From NCBI GenBank assembly GCA_018296165.2, contig JACKQL020000044.1, positions 1 through 64,000 of the forward strand: a stretch of 64,000 nucleotides of DNA, written 5' to 3'. The notes below the pieces were generated by a model that made no database searches, was not told where the DNA came from, and was given only the letters and a program-made list of their open reading frames with translations. The stretch is from Termitomyces sp. T153 (lineage: Eukaryota > Basidiomycota > Agaricomycetes > Agaricales > Lyophyllaceae). Positions 21,358 to 31,611 of the stretch are shown here, piece after piece. The translations under genes were made by a program, and so were the position numbers. Position 1 is the first letter of the stretch. Every line of letters starts with the position of its first letter.

Positions 21358-22007
21358 TCATACACGGCAACTCAGCACTCGTGGACTGGACGATTCCACG
21401 TTAATAAGGATACTCTGGTTGGAAAAGGGGAATTGCGTACCTGGAACTAGTTCCCAAAGCTGAGCATCATCATCGTACTCTCCCGGAGCAAAGCCTACTT
21501 CTTTGCAATGTCTGGTGATATCTCTCCCTCTGAGCTCCAAAAACAAATTTCCAAGAAGTATTCTACACTTTCGTTGTAAGATCTTGGTATATCACACCCC
21601 ATAATCGATCATGGGCGAACCTCGAATAACGACCCACTGGCCAAACATCCCATCGCGGTGCCTGGTCTTCGGAATGGCTCCCAACACCAATGATCCTCCC
21701 ATTTTGCTCACCAAGGTATATCGGAGAACCAGTTCCTACATTCTTTATGACGCTGAGACCATTATAATCATGAATAGACCACTGTTGAGGAAAGTAGTCC
21801 GAGTCAGTTTCGGTTTTACAGTCGCCTCGAAGTTAGCTCTCACTGTTTGGTTGCTTTGACTAGAGTGATCAAATCCAATGACTGAAGAATGTTGAGAACG
21901 TATACGACGAGCCGTGAGAGTGGTTTACACGTACCAGTCTCGTTATCGTGCTTGGACAGTGCAAGCACTTTGTCGTTAAACTTAGCATTTACAATCTTGT
22001 ATAGCAT
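21358..22007 (-). CDS. Ricin-B-like (beta-trefoil) lectin, 3 exons
   Basis: Predicted carbohydrate-binding protein of 160 residues with no catalytic domain attached and no signal peptide, as in many cytoplasmic mushroom lectins. Exons: 22007-21935, 21825-21621, 21562-21358; total 483 nt in frame, GT-AG introns of 109 and 58 nt, the first with a GCTAAC branch point. Three Q-x-W-like signatures mark the three trefoil repeats: QQW, then PRW (degenerate), then QLW in DDAQLWELVPG. The start ATG at 22007 lies about 50 nt downstream of a TATATA box on the minus strand (near 22055). The last 28 residues after ELVPG do not look lectin-like. A GT follows that Gly codon, so an additional 3' intron is possible and the C-terminus is uncertain. 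Confidence 0.75.
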
Positions 22008-23269
22008 GAATGGGGATTAGATGTGAATTATAGATGAATGATAGGGACCGGAGATATATAAGACCCCAACAAGGTGAAGGCAGTGCATGCCAAATGAGTT
22101 GATCCACTTAATTGTCAACGTTGTCAACGTTTGTCGTCGAAGAAGACACGCAACACCGCGATCTCCATAATTCTGAGTCCATATGAGAATGGTTAGATAC
22201 CAACCTTGCAGAGTTTTGAGACTTGCGGACAATACCAGACAGTCAGATAATGAGTCAAGCGAGCACGCGAGCGAATTTTTGAATGGCCATGTAACAACGA
22301 TCGTGGATGTATGCCTTGACCAGCCCTAATGATTACTTGATCACCTGATGTATGTAGATGACCTGGGATTCTCATTTGGGAAAAACTCACCTGGAACTTC
22401 AAGTCATCAGCGTCATAAATCTTCCAAATTCTACTAGTATAGTAGGCCTCCTATCTGCGTATTCTCACCCCACATTGACACTGACTCGACAGTTCACCCA
22501 TCCTTCGAGCTCAGGTATGTGCCAGTGGTGACTCCGGTTAGTGTGTCCAAATGTACCATGTTTGTGTCCGCAGATATACTGTTAGTCATCGTCTTTTTCA
22601 GATTGCGAACGACCCATGACTAACGGCCAGTTTCGGAGAAAATAAATTGGGTTTTCCGGGTCATGACCAGATAAAGAGTGCACATCAAGATCTGAGGAAA
22701 AACATGCTTCTGAAGGGCCTTTTCGGGGTAAGCGTTCTAAGTATTGCCGGGATGGATTCTTCGTGTGGATAAAACAATGTGAGATTACTTTTGAGTCTGA
22801 AGCTTCTACCATTTGATTCGTTTACCGTTTACTTTGAGTTTACCATCGTCTGTAAGTGGAAAATAAATGGCAAAGAGTCTCTTTGGCTGGGAGTCGAACG
22901 AGGTCGAACACAGCTTTCAACTGATAGTAACCCCATGCCTTGCGATTCTTCTCATCATCAGGAATCCACGCTACCAGCAAGATCAAATATAGCTGGAACT
23001 GCTTGAGCTCAAGGTGGGGCCATGCCCGTGTAAGCCGAACCCTTTCTTTCGTCGAGTCCGATGAAGTTGCATTGGATAGACTCACTCCGTCTGGTCCGGG
23101 TATAAAGAGATTCAATTTTGTTCACACCCTCTCAAAATCTATCTCATTACGATAGCTTCTGATCCTGATGGTAAACATAAGCGGTCCGACATTTCATGAT
23201 TATGTTTCTTGACATTCTTGCCATTCTTGTCATCCACCATATCTGAGTTTGATCATAACCTATCAAGCA
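22008..23269. other. Intergenic region between lectin and aldo-keto reductase
   Basis: Divergent promoter region. It contains the lectin TATA box and, near 23100, a TATAAAGAG element about 170 nt before the reductase ATG. Short frames on both strands match nothing I recognise. Confidence 0.45.
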
Positions 23270-24481
<1,212 letters not shown>

Positions 24482-25539
24482 CATCCTTTGACTGTATTAC
24501 CTGTTTATTCAATGAATTAGTGGCTGTAGGATATATGCAATACCAATGTTGTATTGACAGACCTTGATCCCAATCACGTCATAAGTGCCATTTAGCCTTT
24601 GTAACGTTCCGTCCGAGCTGAGAAGTGTCCAGTGCATCATATGAATTCATATGCATCAAGATGGCAAACATGATGGACATGCTTTTTTTATGCTTGTCCT
24701 CGGGTAATAGGATAGGGCAGGATGTATTTAGTGATTATGAACAGGACATTACATTATTTGTATCTTATATTCAGTTTCTATATTTTGCCATTTTTAGTCT
24801 GGATACTTTTGACCCCTGTGACCCATTGGGAGGCATTCATGGCATTCTTAACAGAAGGACACCAGATACAGGCATCATTGTGCATCGAGCTGTCCAATTA
24901 CACATGATATATAATGCATCTTTCTCTCCAGTGGACATACCGGTATGTAGCAATAATTCCTATCTCAACATGTATGTGAGTCTGATGTAGGTCTGTTAAG
25001 CATTTTTGTAATCAATGTCTGAGGAGAAAGCGTTGTCTGCTTGTGTATGTGCATGAGGTGTAGTGTGCCGTGTGTATATGAATCCATGAGGAGAAGTAGC
25101 AGAGAATGAGGCTATCGTGTAATGTCTGGGACAGACCTCAAATATTCTGGAGAAAAAAATACCCAGGTCTGGAGGGCTCCATAGGACCGCCAGGTGGAAG
25201 ATACACGGTCAGGTTGACAAAGGACGTTGGGTTTCCTTGAAAAAATAGAAAGCTTGCAAAGATTCTATTGAAGTTGAACAATGTGCTTGATGCCAGGAAA
25301 GTCCAAAGTTGATGGAAGACCTGTACCAGATGATACAAGGGTCACCGAAGTCACCATCCACCAGGGTCACCATCTAGGCCCATAATCCTCACCAGCCCAT
25401 CCATTGTCAATGCAAGACTCATTTGGATTTTATTGACTATTGTTATGAGTGTCTTTGTTAGTCATAAGGATAATTTATCAATCATGAATGTTTTTCCAGA
25501 GCAGCAGATGATTAAATCATATCTCATGATTTTTGCAAA
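24482..25539. other. No gene recognised; transition into CpG-poor repeat block
   Basis: About 1.1 kb with falling CpG content. It begins in the aldo-keto reductase 3' flank. Short frames only, no LTR termini or tandem repeats seen. Confidence 0.4.
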
Positions 25540-25559
25540 ATGCACATAATACTTGATTT

Positions 25560-26810
25560 TCTTTGTGGTTCTATTGACCACTAGACATCTCTACATTTTT
25601 CAAAGATGTAGTTGGTTGATGGTGTGCTAGCATGGTCCAACTCCAGCTACCCAGTTGCAGCCACACTGGAAGGCATATGCCTGATGCATGTGTTGTGACC
25701 ACTGAATATGCTTTTGGTGGTAATGTCAAAGATCCCTTGATGTAACACCTGATGCTAGCAGAATGATATAACATCCTCTGTGATTACATGATAAGACTGA
25801 TATAACCACAGCTGTAATCACAGGACTGCTTGTTATATCAATCACTTGTGATAATGTCAACAACCATCAAATGTTGTGCCAGACAAAAAGAAGTCAACCA
25901 AAGGGAATTGAACCAATAATCTTCTGGATGAAAGGCATAGTTATAAGAAAGATCCAATAGAACCAGTGAAGAACATTCAGTGTATGAACACAATTTGTTG
26001 CAGTGCATAACTAAATCATCCAAATGGAATGTTCACCTCATAGAGCTTCAACTATCCACATCACCCCTTGAATCATGCTCAGCCTGCCAGCATGAGAAAG
26101 AGATTTAGCAGTGTGAGAGGGTCTACTGGTTGGCCTTCCAGTATGAGAAGGGGATTTGCCAAAGTGGAGGGGTCTACCAAAAAGACTTGGTAATATCCTC
26201 ACATCAGCTATCAGTATCACCCCTTGGACCTTTGTTTTCTCAACTTGTGAAAAAGGTGCAATCAGGATTGATCCATCAGTATGAGAATGAGATTAATGCA
26301 AAAGGGTAAACTGCTTGGTATGTCAAGCAGCAGGGGTTAAAAAGCCTAACTACTCATATTCACTCATGTGATCAGTTGAAAGGCATCTGGGTTTCCACTT
26401 CAAACACATAGACATAGTGAACCTAGTGACTCTTCTGGTACCTATTCTCATAGGTATTTTCTGGTCAAATAGCCAAAACCTTCTTAACTCTGCTTGCTAG
26501 GCATTGTTGATGATCAATTTTGCACATGGACATTCTTTATGCTAACATCTTTTTAAACTTTTTGGAATTACATGCTCTCAAACAATTCACTATTTCCATA
26601 CCCATTCTTCAGAGCTCTGAACCTACTCCAGCATCTTTAACAACTGAACTTTACTCTGGTGTTCTTTTATGTGACATTTCCATTACTTGATGCTGATGGG
26701 TATTGATAAGTCTTGAAAGTCATCATGGAAAATGTTTGTGTTTGCAGACATTGATTTTTAATTATTTTCTTGCAAGCTCATTTTCTCTCAGGTTCACTCC
26801 TTAAATAAAT
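25560..26810 (+). pseudogene. CpG-decayed duplicate of the DUF6534 locus (promoter and broken gene)
   Basis: Matches the reverse complement of about 39830-37040, including upstream sequence, the first exon and the final exons. The region corresponding to about 38580-37230 is deleted. Start codon ATG is ATA here (26420s), and CpGs of the other copy are replaced by TpG or CpA (ACGTGCTCTC to ACATGCTCTC; ACGCTTTTGG to ATGCTTTTGG; AATCGCGATTG to AATCAGGATTG). The first intron starts with GT here, whereas the intact copy uses GC. Clearly a non-functional copy. Confidence 0.75.
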
Positions 26811-26869
26811 CAGACCAATAATGGACTCTAGTAATTCAAGGAGTAAAATAAAACAGCTGATCACCTAAT

Positions 26870-27267
26870 TATAAGGGTGACCTCTGGAGGCTGTGGTTCA
26901 ATCACACAACTGGCAGAGGGAGACCCAAAGTCTATTCAGCATCTACAAGAGGTTCTAGAGTTCTAGCTACTCACCTGGCAGAGGGAGATCAAAAGAGAAC
27001 AAGTCTAAGAATTCCCAATGCCAGTGCTCAGAAAATTGACTCTAGAACTCCTGGAAAAATCACCCAACAACAACCAAATCCAGGGTCTGATCAAAAAGCA
27101 AAAATCCATTGTAAATGGCCTTGATCTCCAGACTCATGGCATGTGACCATGTACAAATATAATTAAAAAATAGACCTTGGTTGAAGGTACTTGTGGCTCA
27201 AAGATGGGAGGTCTACAAGGAGCAGCAGGCTTGAAATAAAGGAAAAAATCCAGGGGTCCAGCCATTA
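26870..27267 (-). repeat. B-type LTR, reverse orientation, truncated by the next LTR
   Basis: Starts TATAAGGGTGACC (expected TGTAAGGG...) and matches the reverse complement of 51442-51824, including two GGCAGAGGGAGA motifs. Its right end stops at GGGTCCAGCCA, where a different LTR begins. Confidence 0.65.
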
Positions 27268-28393
27268 TGACCCACTCCCAAACCTCCAGACCTCTCCCCA
27301 CCATCCCTGCTTCCTGGAGTACCCACCCATTGCCCCCTCAACCTTCCCCAACCTTTGTCCACCTCTGGTGCCCACCCCAGTAATCTCTGACACTTCTCTA
27401 ACAAACCCTGGTGACTCTCCAATGGGCCCTGACATGTTCCTCTGCAGGCCCCTGACTCCTTCCAAGCCCCTTGCCCCTCCAACACTGATCCTGATCCCAG
27501 TATATGTCAGTGACTTGTTAACACAGTTTGCTCAACCAGTCTGGAACATCCCAATGACCCCAGGGTGGCCTGCATTCCATCAGTTCCTATCACAACATCA
27601 CCATGGCCTGCCAACTGATCAGAACTGACACCCTTTAACCCTGTGCAGCTCTGACAAGCCCCATCATCAGACTGGCAGTCCCTGGAGGAGTTCCAGTAGC
27701 TAGTATATAAGTCATAGAGTAGCATCTGTTACACTGGTCTTGCTATTGCCAATACTTCTCTGGTTACATTTGTGTTCTGGTTGCATTTCCTGGTCTTGTC
27801 TCTATTTCCTGTCTCTAGTCTCTAGTCTTGTCTCAATTCTATTTTGTTCTTGTCTCTGTCTTGTCTTGACTCTGTCCTGACTCATCTGCCTCTATTTCCT
27901 TTATTGTTGCCTGAATCCCTTTCAACTCTAACTCTGTTACAAGCTCTGATCATACTTTTATGACCCCATTCATCATTAACTCTGGACCTTGCCTTACACT
28001 TAGCCCCAGAACCCATCAATACTAATTGATCCCCCATAAATCCCCAGCCCTGCTCCCATCACTTGCATAGCCCCCACTTACACCCTCCTTTGTACCTTGT
28101 TTCAGACTTCCCTGGACCACCCTGGACTTGCTCAGACCACTCCCCTTGGCTTATTCTCACAAGTATCTGAAGTCCAGACCTCCCTGGAGCACTAGCTTAG
28201 AAGTGCAGGACATCACATCTGCCTAGTAAGGACTTGCCCAGTTAAGCTGAGCCCCCATGGTCAGCAGAACCTGACACCCCCACAGTTTCTGGCCCCCTCC
28301 CCAGAGCACTAGCTTAGAAGTGCAGGACAGCACATCTGCCTAGTAAGGACTTGCCCAGTTAAGCTGAGCCCCAATGGTTGGCAGAACCTGACA
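27268..28393 (+). repeat. Second-family LTR (type 2), probable 5' LTR
   Basis: Corresponds to the reverse complement of the solo LTR at 52174-53311; ends CAGAACCTGACA. It has a TATA box (AGTATATAAGTC near 27700) and a long TCTTGTCTC-rich leader (27750-27900). A stretch resembling a decayed initiator-Met PBS (TAATATCAAGACTC) follows at 28395. The left boundary is inferred from homology. Confidence 0.65.
28187..28393 (+). repeat. Direct repeat of about 90 bp at the 3' end of the type-2 LTR
   Basis: GAGCACTAGCTTAGAAGTGC...CAGAACCTGACA occurs at 28187-28275 and again at about 28304-28393, with a few differences and a 28-bp spacer. The solo LTR at 52174 has a single corresponding terminus. Confidence 0.85.
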
Positions 28394-28925
28394 TAATATC
28401 AAGACTCTCCCTTACCCCATTCTTGGTGTCTGCAATTAACCTTGTGTACACTCCCACTAGAAATCTAACCAATGTCTATGGTTAGCCAATACCTGAAACC
28501 TACTATGATCTGTTCTGTCTTGCTCTAACTGCAAAGGCACATTAAGTCATGGATTAGACACCAATGTCTCCTCTGCCCCAGTCACATCCCCATGCAATGT
28601 TTCTCTCTCTGGGAACCTTCCCAGCCTAACCCCCATTGCACTCCTCACACACTCTGCTCCTCCACTCCTCTCTCCCTTCCTCTGCTAGCTCTGCCCCTAC
28701 TAAGGTTGACCATGGCACAACCAACAACTTCATCAACAAATCCCTGTGGTGATTGTGCGATCACTCAGCAACTCCTCTGGTGCCTCACCCTCCCCAAGTT
28801 CTCTAACAGCAACCCTACCCCCACCAGAAATAATCACTCACTGCATGGAAGCAACTGTTACCTTTGCCAACAAACAACTAGCCATCCAACTACACACCAC
28901 ATTGTCAGGTAGTAGAGGTTAGAAA
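28394..28925 (+). mobile_element. Leader and gag start of the type-2 LTR element, fragment
   Basis: CpG-poor sequence following the LTR. A short proline- and threonine-rich frame starts with an ATG at 28711. It ends after about 65 codons without a capsid motif. Assignment rests only on position after the LTR and putative PBS. Confidence 0.4.
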
Positions 28926-29077
28926 AATGACAAATGAAATGAAATGAGCAGTGGCAGCACAGCTTTGGGAACAGGGGTTTTAGATAGCCCACAATATAGC
29001 CAGATAACAGGGCTTGTTCAGGATTTGAACTTAATTATCAGTTCTATTATTTCTACTGTAAATACAAGCTGTGAATA

Positions 29078-29506
29078 TTATATTCCATTAAACATGGAAT
29101 AAATACAAGGGTAAAAAACCAGAGGAAAATGTGAATTGATATTCCAATTCAATGCTGAGTCCAGACCCAACCTCACCTTCATTTTGGTCAGGTCTTTGAA
29201 TTTTGTTGACTCCTCAAGGTCGAGATCCACCCCCAACTCTATATTAGAACTTTGCACAAAGTTGTGAATTACAAACATGTTTGTTGCCTCAAAGTCCAGT
29301 AAGCCATTAACTTTCAATGTGTTGTGATTATCCAACCATCTAAGTCCACAATGACTACTGTAGAGCTTCTCTTCCCACATGATCCTATGTATAGGACCTA
29401 AGTGAACAAAGTGAGGTTGGGTCTGGGTCTCAGCAAGAGATACAGGACCATGCTGAAGACACAGACTATAGTTCCTTTTGACATAATTCCAACTCTCACC
29501 CATCAT
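29078..29506 (-). pseudogene. Possible retroelement protease fragment
   Basis: A minus-strand frame of 142 codons with the segment VNGLLDFEATNMFVIHNFV. This resembles a retropepsin active site (LLDSGATNMF) in which Ser-Gly is replaced by Phe-Glu. The rest is not recognisable. Isolated fragment in CpG-poor sequence. Confidence 0.4.
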
Positions 29507-29631
29507 ATCCCTTCCAATAACTTATGAAATCATAGTCCCATAACATGTGCTGCCTGTTCAAGGAAAGTGTGTGTAAAACAGCTGTGACAGTACACAGAGT
29601 CGATCAGAGACACGACTTTTTACAGGAAGAA

Positions 29632-29716
29632 GCCAATGTGGCTCAATGGATAGAGCATCGCTTTCCTACCTTGAATAGAAAGGCGAAGGTTGTGGGTTCG
29701 ATCCCCATCATTGGTT
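29632..29716 (+). tRNA. tRNA-Arg(CCT) with 12-nt intron
   Basis: Cloverleaf read by eye: acceptor GCCAATG (29632-29638) with CATTGGT (29709-29715; first pair G-U), D stem GCTC/GAGC, anticodon stem TCGCT (29658-29662) with GGCGA (29682-29686). The anticodon is CCT (29665-29667) and the intron 29669-29680, one base after the anticodon. T arm is GTGGG-TTCGATC-CCCAT. A box TGGCTCAATGG and B box GGTTCGATCCC fit the Pol III consensus. A T6 run near 29758 could be the terminator; none is nearer. Confidence 0.88.
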
Positions 29717-30141
29717 CTTTCTTTCGCTCCTCATTATTACTCCTATCTGATGGCCGATTTTTTGTCACTCCTATTCAACCACTCCGGTTGTTGCTAATTT
29801 CCACTAGTCTTCTACACGGTTAATCCATTTTCTGCTGTACCGAGGAGACCCGAAAACCCAAGTGGGTCACTTATGTTCATGTGTTTTTCGCTTTGTACGA
29901 GATGCTCCTGGTCGAAACCTCCTTTTCACGCGCAAGTGGGTTAACTGCGCCTCATCACTTCAAAAAGGCTATGTTCTCCTAAAACAAACTGTGGCGCTTT
30001 CCAGATACGTTAATGGCCCCTCTAGCGTAAGAGAATGTATAAATACACCCTTGTCAAGGCCCAGTATTCTAATCCACTCACATCGGTTTGAGTAACATAA
30101 TCATCTACACACACAACAACTCACTACATCAGTGTGCAACT

Positions 30142-30655
30142 ATGAAGTTCAATACCATCGTACTTGCCGCTATCATCTTCCAAGCGGCGTTCGTCGTACC
30201 TTCCCTTGGTGCTCCTGCCTCCACGAATGACTCTTTGAATGAGGTCAACCCTCTCAGATTTTCCGTACACCTGTAGTACTAACGTTCGCGTGCAGCGCTC
30301 AACTGAGCATAATCAACCCCATCCCGTCAAACCAGACCATCAGAATCACCCCGACCACCCATCTCACCCCAAGCCCGTATGGAACCCTCCCCACCGCGTA
30401 CAGTCCGTCCCGCATGAAGGGGTACAGTTCTACCGGCGTGGTGGGTGGTGGGGAGATAATGATTGGGAAGATGACAGATACGGATATGGTCGTGGTTATG
30501 ATGACAACTATAACTGGCTCCACAAGAATCGTGGTCATGGATATCGAAAGAATCGCTGGTGGGATGACAGGTGGGGTTATAGAGGAGGTCGCCGATATGG
30601 CGGAGGGTACGGCAGGGATTATGATCGTGGCTATGGTTATGGTAGGCGATGGTAA
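30142..30655 (+). CDS. Small secreted cysteine-free protein, His/Pro-rich then Gly/Tyr/Arg/Trp-rich, 2 exons
   Basis: No known family recognised. Exons 30142-30243 and 30296-30655 give 153 residues. Residues 1-23 form a classical signal peptide (MKFNTIVLAAIIFQAAFVVP, then a likely cleavage after a Gly-Ala-Pro-Ala stretch). Residues 35-65 are rich in His and Pro (PDHQNHPDHPSHP). The remainder is built from Trp-Asp-Asp, Tyr-Gly-Arg and Gly-Gly units ending YGYGRRW. There is no cysteine, unlike many fungal effectors. The intron donor is unusual (GTCAAC), but a perfect TACTAAC branch point lies 12 nt before the acceptor. A TATAAATAC box near 30037 precedes the ATG by about 100 nt. Likely extracellular, perhaps wall-associated; function unknown. 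Confidence 0.72.
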
Positions 30656-31126
30656 AGTGATAGATATAAGACAGCATTCATTTAGTGCTTGTCGGCTCGT
30701 GGCGTTGACCTTGAGTTACATTCTGCTTCATGCGCAATATACGTTTCGAGACAAGAAAAGTTGTCTGGATGCGAATGAGCATGTCGTGTCGATCGATGTC
30801 TTTTTTTATAAAGCAAATTCCACTTGATTTCCGCATATCCAAATATATGCGGGCAACGTTCTGCATTTGAGCAACAACATAAGATCTACAATTTTGGTAA
30901 TCACGAAAAAGCTCAAAAGTTCGCAGTCGACAAGTAAATCCCAAGAACGAGTGTGAAAGATCAAGATCAAGACACGGTTATGAGAGGCACATCCGTTAAC
31001 CCAGCAGGTTCAGGCTCATCCTTTTTTTGGGCTTGCTTTTGTCGCATGTCCCCGGAGATTTCGGCGGATGATTGAGTGGCTCTGAGTAACCAGGACTGTC
31101 ATGTAGAAGGGAAAAAATCAATGAAA

Positions 31127-31453
31127 TTACGCACTCTTACGATGCTTTGACTCCATAATGCGCTGGGTACGAAGCCGACAGCTCGCTTTCATGTCGTCCA
31201 TCTTCTGCTGCTCTGCGATAAGAAGCCTCTCCATCTCGAGAATCTCCCCTTCCGTCAACGCGGCTGCAAGACCGTCCTGCGCGGCACGAAGACTGCGCTC
31301 GAGTTGAGCTTCGACGAGTTCGACGGCGGCATATGCGAACTCGAGGCTGGCGACGAGGTAGGAGTGCTGGTCGGTGGGGTTGAGAGGCGGGGGGCGTTCG
31401 AGAAACGGGAGGATCGCGTCGGACATGTAGAGGAACTCGTCGAGGGAGGCCAT
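31127..31453 (-). CDS. Small conserved-looking helical protein, unrecognised
   Basis: A single open frame of 108 residues from ATG 31453 (Met-Ala-Ser-Leu-Asp-Glu). The frame is open further to an ATG at 31534. I choose the inner start because it leaves 158 bp to the divergent phospholipase D start and because the extra residues look like leader sequence. The protein is predicted mostly helical. A Leu/Ala-rich middle (YAAVELVEAQLERSL) is followed by a charged coiled-coil-like end (MERLLIAEQQKMDDM) and a basic tail. No signal peptide or membrane segment. It shares a bidirectional promoter with the PLD gene. Function unknown. Confidence 0.5.
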   Translation of the reverse strand: MASLDEFLYMSDAILPFLERPPPLNPTDQHSYLVASLEFAYAAVELVEAQLERSLRAAQDGLAAALTEGEILEMERLLIAEQQKMDDMKASCRLRTQRIMESKHRKSA

Positions 31454-31611
31454 GGTGGTTTGGAACAAGTCGTGTGTGGGGAAATTAGACTTGGACGCGT
31501 CTTGATCGATGGCGTCATGACAGCCGTGAAACATTTCGAATGTCTCTCAGATTTCTTCTCAGCCTTTGATTGGCGCAGTTTGCCATTTGATCTTGTCTTC
31601 AAACCGCCATC

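Noticed and set aside
30327..30827. Alternative frames of 116-137 codons overlapping the secreted-protein gene
   Set aside because: The two-exon model has a signal peptide, branch point and consistent composition; the others are shadows of its repetitive DNA.
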